The translations under genes were made by a program, and so were the position numbers. Positions 58,128 to 64,000 of a stretch of 64,000 nt of DNA are shown here, piece after piece. Under the pieces are notes generated by a model. That model worked only from the letters and a program-made list of their open reading frames with translations. It was not told the DNA's origin and ran no database searches. Each line of letters starts with the position of its first letter. The first letter of the stretch is position 1. The stretch is from Enoplosus armatus (lineage: Eukaryota; Chordata; Actinopteri; Centrarchiformes; Enoplosidae): NCBI RefSeq assembly GCF_043641665.1, contig NC_092198.1:4004501-4068500 (forward strand), given 5' to 3'.

Positions 58128-58197
58128 TTATAATTTTCAAATAAATGTAGTGGCATAGAGGTATAGAGTAGCACAAAATACTCGTTTAGTACACTAC
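58128..58197. repeat. Fragment of the Tol2-like hAT family
   Basis: TCAAATAAATGTAGTGGCAT and TATAGAGTAGCACAAAATAC match the interior of the element at 51568-52024. Confidence 0.5.
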
Positions 58198-61100
58198 TAT
58201 TATAAGAAAATTCAGTCAAGCCCAGGCCATGTTTATGGTTTTTGTGCAGCAGTCATTTAGGCACAAAGCTTTGTACACATAATATATTTGAAACTTGATT
58301 GAATAATAGTATTTCCTTCTCTAAGATCTGTACCACAGCACTGAAGCTTTCCCTTTGAGCATCTCATCTTAAAACAAGTTCTTTTCAGTTGTTTGCTGGA
58401 AAATGGATGAAGGGAGAAACTTTGTCAGGATCTGCCAATACCACCCAAGTTTGACTGAGTGGAGTACTGCCAGAAAAAAGTGGGCAATCATCTGGTGTGT
58501 GCCCATGTTATTTTTCACAGAGATAGTGTTTTGATTGCCTGGGGGGAGGAAATGGTATTATTTACTCTAAAATTGCCTTGTTTGATCCGCATTGGGTGAA
58601 CTAGCAAGCTGAGACTAAATATTTCTCATATCCTTGACACAAGCTCTCTTTTCTGCAGTGCTGAGGAGTGAGAAGGCAGTCTTTACAGCCGAAGAAGAGG
58701 AAGACTACCAGCTCTCAGCTAGATGGCTGTGTCAAATGGCTTAGTGGGAATACTGAAACACAGCAGGACCTGAACATCATGTCTCCTCAAATGAGTTCAT
58801 ATCAGGATGAGCTGGATTTCAATGGTTCAAGGCCTCTCATGACTAACCACCAATAAGTAAAAAATAGGACAAATCTGTCGTCTTTGAAACTCAGGCTCCA
58901 CTTTTTGAGCATGTTATCCACCAGCAAAAATATCAGTGAACTTTCTGTTTTGATTGCTGTGTTTGTCAAACTTTTGTGGTGTGGTCGCACCGATAAGCGG
59001 CTGTGCTCATGTCTTGTGTGGGCAAAGTGTAAAAAAAATGAAGCAGTCGGATAGCAGGTGCGAGATGAATCACGCCGGCTTGTGGAGGCATTGAGGGAAG
59101 ATAAAATCAACGCATCTCACATTTCCTGGAATACAAACTTGGGCATGTGCAGCAGTTTGGATGACAAAAAACACAGAAAAAGGCCTTGAGCCAAGTTCTG
59201 GTGCGTGCAGCACAGCTTGCCATTGCAGCAACCATGGTCAAATACATCCCAAGACGGAATCTGACATGCTGTATTGTATTTAAGTTCACTTAAAATGCCA
59301 TCCATGTGGGGCTTTTCAGAGCTGGGAAACCTCACTGTAATCATATGGCAAAACACACTCTATAAAAAGCTGACAGGCTCGAGACAGAGGTCGAGCCATC
59401 TCCATCGGCTAAATCACCGTAGTAATCAATGTCAATATGCTGGGGGCATCACGGGAACATCCCTCCTCCGTATGTTTTAGAAATTGCCCACTACTCTCGG
59501 TCACCATTTGGTTTAAACAGGGGATGAGTGGGCTGTTAATGATGCTCAGTTCAGTGCAGCACACTGCCACGGTCTTGCGCGACCCAGACACTGTTCGGTA
59601 ATTACAATCCTGCATACTGTATACGCCATCATCATTACTTCTGGGAGAGTGAAGACTCATCTGCTCTGACTGCAGCTACACCATCATCAGCACTGTTTTG
59701 TCTTCATGGCATTTAAAGAAACTGATTATTTCGGTGAAGTATTTCACCGAGTTTTGTAATTTTTTTAATTTGTTCCATTATCCCATATGATATGTTAATA
59801 TGTCATATTGACATGTAGCATCTACAGAGCTGGATTAACTTGATGGAGGGGCCCCTAGCAAAAATGATCATTGCGTACCACTTTCTAATAAATCACACTT
59901 TGTAAAAGTTTATACATTGCAATTAGTCTCACAGATTACAAATGGCGACTTCAGATTCAGAATCTGCAGAACATCTTCATAAAACATCATCCATCTTTGA
60001 AGAATTCAATATCACTGACAACAGGAACTGATAAGGACTACATATGATATTATTCATGAGGATCTGCTTCCCCGTGTTCATTTTCAGTCATCATTTATGA
60101 GTAAAAAGAGATGCTCGCTCTTGATTGCCCTCTAAAATTCAGCCACAAGATTACCCTAAAATGTGTAGCTGCAGGAGGGTTTCCTCGGAGCTGTCACTCA
60201 CCGGTAAAAATGGATTTTGAGCGAGACATTGCATGCAGGTCGCATCTTAGGTCTGTTCCAAGTGAATGGGTGGTCATGTTTGTGTTCCTTTCATGTCCTG
60301 ATACCAAAGGAGTGGATAGGACACTCTGTCTCCATCTCTGCTGCTCCCCTTTCAGCTGCCTTTGTAGCTGCATAATGAAAAGTCTCCTCAAACTGTGAAA
60401 TTTGAAACGTTACAAACAAAGTCGCCCCGTCTCCCTTCTTGGAACATTTCTACCAGTTTAAAGGCAAAACAAAGGATGGATTACCTAACAATGTAAACCG
60501 CAGTCCTCTAAATTATTTCATCTAATCCTTCGTTAGAGTTTCCATGTCCGCCACAAGAAAGCGATTCTTTTCATACAAACAGGGAGATGCTCTGATTTTA
60601 TCTTGCCTCCTGGCTCATTTTGGCTCCTGCTAATGCAGTTTTTCCTGTTCAAAAGCAAGTCAGCGTTGTTAGGATTTGACAAAATGTCAGAAGTGGTTAA
60701 AATCCTAATAACAGCATCTGTCGTTTTGTGGGCTCACCCAAGCATCCCCGAGGATGCTTAGGTATTTAGAACGAGTGTCTTCAATGACATTGGCAATGAC
60801 AATCAGTACCCTACGAGTCAGTCGGTTTGTTACTCGCTCTGTGTATTTATCAACGAGAGACCACACAGTTAAATACAACCTGAAGACATGGGAAATCACA
60901 AGGAGAGTTTGATTTAGTTTAACCTGCGAGTAATACATTCACAGTGCGAAGCAGCGAGATAAATGAAGTGAATCTGAGGTTCAAAGTCTTCGATCAGGTT
61001 TGCAGCATGCAAAAAGCACCAGCTGGAGATCTCTGCTATTGCTTATCTGTGAAGGAATCGCAATTCTTTTCCAGTGATATGGTATTTATTATAGTCATAC

Positions 61101-61663
61101 ACAGCAGAGATATGACTGTGGCTATGGCGTGTTTCGCACAGAGATAAGCACTTGTTGGTCATACCTATCTGCACTCATGATCATGTTATCAAGTAAATGC
61201 ACACAGTGACACGATATGCTAACTTTTATTCACAGAAGGCCCGTTGAGACCCCCGTCATTATAATAGACAAATGGAACCCCTTCCATGCACGGAGAAAAA
61301 CAATGGCAGCGAGTCAACTGCATGTCAGCTTACACACACGTGGCATTCAGGAAATTGCCAAATACTGATTTATGTGCGCTACATTCCTCGACACAAGCCC
61401 TGGAATAATTAGAGGAAATATTTCCTGTGCACGTCCACACGCTCAGCTCTGTGGTGCGTCTCCCGCCCAATGACGGGGAAGGAAAGACACAAGCGGCCTG
61501 AGAGGGTGCTGCACTTTGCAAATGTACACGTAGGAGGGATTAATTGGACCCAGCTAGCCGGCTTCGGCAAACTATGTGAGAATGTGTTGAATCTTGAGTG
61601 ACTACTGATTGATAGATATACCGTATGCCTTGGGCCCTTGAATATATTGCTATTGAGGTGCTC
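58198..61663. other. Unannotated stretch
   Basis: Low in recognisable repeats compared with its neighbours. No gene identified; overlapping frames on both strands around 58668-59660 and 60111-60398 show no known domain. A repeat-poor 3.4 kb stretch is a reasonable place to look for conserved non-coding elements. Confidence 0.4.
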
Positions 61664-61976
61664 AGGATCTCAAACTGGGCTGAAGGTTCACCTTCCAACA
61701 GGACAATAGTCCTAAGTACACAACACAAGACAACACAACACAGGAGTGGCTTAGGGACAACCCTGTGAATGTCCAGCCAGAGCCCGGACTAGAACCGGAA
61801 CTTGAGATCTCTGGAGACACCTGAAAATGGCTGTCCACCAACAGTCCCCATCCAACCTGACAGAGCTTGAGAGGATCTGCAGAGAAGAATGGCAGAAAAT
61901 CTCCAAATCCAGGTGTGCAAAGCTTGTTGAGTCATACCCAAGAAGACTTGAGGCTGTAATCGCTGCCAAAGGTTAA
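61664..61976 (+). pseudogene. Tc1-type transposase C-terminal remnant
   Basis: 61675-61700 gives GLKVHLPTGQ, then the sequence keeps the shape of the catalytic DDE region at the DNA level (CCAGCCAGAGCCCGGACTAG, where the second catalytic aspartate lies in SQSPDLN) but with frame breaks. From about 61822 the frame is clean: MAVHQQSPSNLTELERI, EEWQKISKSRCAKLVESY, PRRLEAVIAAKG and TAA at 61974-61976. This is the C-terminus of a Tc1-like transposase. The N-terminal DNA-binding part and terminal repeats are absent. Non-functional. Confidence 0.85.
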
Positions 61977-62021
61977 CTAAGTACTGATTTATGGGTAAAT
62001 GGCTGCATTTATACAGTAAAT

Positions 62022-62162
62022 GGTAGCATTTACATAGCGCTTTTCTACAAATCGCTTTATACGCCAGACCACAATTACCCGCCAGACCATCGGGAGCAAT
62101 TTGGGGATCAGTGTCTTACCCAAGGACACTGACGTGTGAACAGAAGAGCTAGGGGTAGAACC
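62022..62162 (+). repeat. Teleost dispersed repeat with internal deletion
   Basis: TACATAGCGCTTTTCTAC, CGCTTTATACGCC, then CATCGGGAGCAATTTGGGG, TCAGTGTCTTACCCAAGGAC and GTAGAACC preserve both ends of a very common teleost repeat whose middle section is missing here. Confidence 0.65.
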
Positions 62163-63655
62163 AAATCTGAACAGTTTAGCATTTTCAATGGGCAGACAAA
62201 TTGAACAAGACAGGACTTGTGAAAGGAGCTTACAAATCTCTGTGAGTCATGTTGTCCCATTTCACACACTGATATCTCAATCTCTGCTCTGAAATACATG
62301 ATCACATTACATGATTATACCTTACATGTGAAAAGCATCATTGCTGAAAAATGCCCGTATGAGTGAAGGTCAGTACCATAATGTTAACATTGCAAACCTG
62401 TTTTTTTTTAATGCACTTTGGAACTCCTGTTGCTGCAGAGTAGATTAATAGTTTTACTGATACAGGAAAACAGATTTTTTGAACAACATATTCGACTTGA
62501 CAAGTAAGAATATCTTTGATATAAGCAGTTGGCCATGTTCTGCAGATCACTTTAAAGTTGCCCACCAACTTCAGCTATTTGATTGAATTTGATGAAATGA
62601 AAAATTCAATTAAAGCTGTGCTGAATTCGGTAAAAGTAAGGTAAAAGTTCTCATTTCATTTTTCATACAGCGGGACCATGCAGGAAATGAAAAAGCAGAA
62701 TGAAAACGCTGACTCCGACGTTGGAGGGAAAATACAAAGAAAAACTGTAATTCAGTTATGTTCTGTCTGTGGAGGATAAAATATACATTGACTTGGGTTG
62801 AATGAGTTCTATGTTTAATCCATGTAGTCATATTAGGCTGACTGTGGCACCAAACAGATATGAATAAGAAACAATGATAGTTGTGTCCAATGACCCAAGA
62901 GGGAGCCACTCTGCAGAGGAAATTAAGCCTCTTTCAGCGCATCAGGGAGGAAAGGATGGATTGTTGGTGTTGGGGAAATGACTTCAAAATCTGTAATTTA
63001 CCAAATGACTAACAACCAGGAAAGGAATCAAATTACATTGTTACTACTCTAAGTGCAGTATAGTTTGTCAAAGTAACACTGCTTTAAAAAGCTAATTCAA
63101 CTGCATCCTTGGTACATGGTGGGGAGGGCCTGTTACATGGTCATGTATGGTATTTATAGCTTTAACCTTCATTTAGTACAGCAAAAAACTAAGGTCCTAG
63201 ACACTGGTGATGGATCAGAGGAGAGCTGCAGTGTACTAAACTCAATGACAACGAGCATATGAGGTGCATATACACCGTATTTGACGGTAAGGCTATGTTT
63301 GGTATAGATGTGGCCTTGATAAACAACAGATTGGTTGAATAATTTGATTGATAACCGCAGAGAAAGTGATACTGCACCGAATGTTATATAAGTATAAAAG
63401 TGGCCATAGAAAGAAAAGTAGATGCATTGACTTGATCGGGAATAACAATGCAGGCTGAACTGAGTGAATAAAAGGCCATGGAGAAGTAACAGGTATGGTG
63501 GAAAAACTGAAAAACATGTTTTAGATGCATACATACAATATGGATGTTCTGCCAGGTACGTATATGTTCCTCTCGGTCGTAATGTCAGCATTCACGCATT
63601 CACATCTTTATTAGTGTGAATTTTGATTCAGCAGCACATTCTTTTGACTTTACTA
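62163..63655. other. Unannotated stretch
   Basis: The longest frame of the window (63169-63591, minus, 140 codons) lies here. It is rich in Ser, Leu, Tyr and Phe, overlaps other frames, resembles no family I know, and is of a length expected by chance. No gene is supported. Confidence 0.4.
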
Positions 63656-63659
63656 GGTA

Positions 63660-63885
63660 ACTAGTGAGGCTACAAGTGTTTACTAGTTGAACTAGTGAAA
63701 ACCAAAATGCTCACTAGTCACAAAAGCATGCACTGGGGATTCCTACTGGCTCTTAAGTTCAAAATAAAAAATGCCAACCAATCAGGACTCAGGATTTTGT
63801 TCTGTTGAGAAATTGCAACTACTTAACTAGTGGATGCATGTTGCAGCTTACATGTTAACTAGTCAAGGCAAAAATGTCCACTAGT
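63660..63885. repeat. Cluster of seven ACTAGT palindromes
   Basis: ACTAGT occurs at 63660, 63682, 63691, 63713, 63826, 63858 and 63880. About 0.06 would be expected in 226 random bases. Two are separated by only TGA (ACTAGTTGAACTAGT). The two sub-clusters flank a unique-looking middle (63719-63825), so the unit could be a short mobile element with subterminal palindromes. Confidence 0.8.
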
Positions 63886-63939
63886 TACACTCTTTAAGGT
63901 CTATTTGACCTTACTTGATGTTGAAATGAGGACCAAAGC

Positions 63940-64000
63940 TGTTTTTTTCTGCAGTCGCAGTGTTGGAAGGCAGAAGTCCATCAAAGCAGACTGTCTCAGT
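63940..64000 (+). other. Candidate splice acceptor and exon start at window edge
   Basis: TGTTTTTTTCTGCAG (ending 63954) is a strong acceptor with polypyrimidine tract; a second AG follows 6 nt later (TCGCAG). The 46 bases after 63954 are open in all three frames. The frame that would continue the phase of the candidate exon at 364-462 reads RSVGRQKSIKADCLS, which looks protein-like. Too short to identify a gene. Confidence 0.35.

Noticed and set aside
63169..63591. Longest open frame of the window, 140 codons on the minus strand
   Set aside because: Composition is biased to Ser/Leu/Tyr/Phe, no domain is recognised, other frames overlap it, and one or two frames of this length are expected by chance in 64 kb of AT-rich DNA.

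Overview
The window reads as ordinary, gene-poor nuclear DNA of a bony fish, probably a percomorph-type teleost. The sequence is AT-rich and contains no operon-like gene packing. Long (CA)n/(TG)n tracts recur, and it is scattered with degenerate copies of repeats I recognise from teleost genomes: hAT-type elements, Tc1/mariner relics, an L2-type LINE, tRNA-derived and LINE-tailed SINEs, and short inverted-repeat MITEs. These family assignments rest on memory of the sequences; no search was run. I found no intact protein-coding gene, no tRNA or rRNA gene, and no CRISPR or prokaryotic feature. The longest open frames (about 130-140 codons) are roughly what chance gives in 64 kb of AT-rich sequence. 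The window is best read as intergenic or deep intronic DNA. It may be part of a large intron, because splice-like signals and open frames sit at both edges, but that is unproven.

Layout. 1-470: two phase-compatible candidate exons. 3.1-6.1 kb: a poly-G run, a candidate RFX X-box, a dispersed repeat with a CAGG/CAGA tract, a 575-bp hAT-like MITE with an 8-bp target-site duplication, and next to it a frameshifted minus-strand hAT transposase remnant. 6.7-14.4 kb: microsatellites, LINE 3'-end-like pieces, the first copy of a TTAA-flanked MITE family, a tRNA-type SINE and a SINE tail. 15.9-21 kb: an inverted-repeat-rich knot, a foldback element, a retroelement-like 3' end, a Tol2-like hAT fragment and an (ATTG)n tract. 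22.9-25.7 kb: a dispersed repeat and a transposon relic pairing three exact-length 20-bp units with an integrase-type helix-turn-helix reading frame. 28-38.2 kb: microsatellites, a GACTTG-rich repeat, a polypyrimidine tract, a 13-bp perfect hairpin and a MITE with a Tc1-type end. 39.2-45.5 kb: a G-poor CCTTAAA-rich tract, two more copies of the TTAA MITE and an L2 reverse transcriptase fragment. 46.5-58.2 kb: more hAT, mariner, SINE and GACTTG copies, and a GC-richer minus-strand frame with a C-terminal hydrophobic segment. 61.6-64 kb: a Tc1 transposase C-terminus, a short dispersed repeat, a cluster of seven ACTAGT palindromes and a splice-acceptor-like site at the right edge.

No set of genes works together here. 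The shared logic is transposon decay: autonomous families survive only as frameshifted fragments (hAT, Tc1, mariner-like, integrase-type, L2), while short non-autonomous derivatives persist in several copies. I did not find convincing evidence of a new biological system. The most checkable leads are the candidate exons at the window edges and at 57.26-57.56 kb, the TTAA MITE family, the 20-bp repeat array beside the integrase-type frame, the ACTAGT cluster and the skewed CCTTAAA tract.
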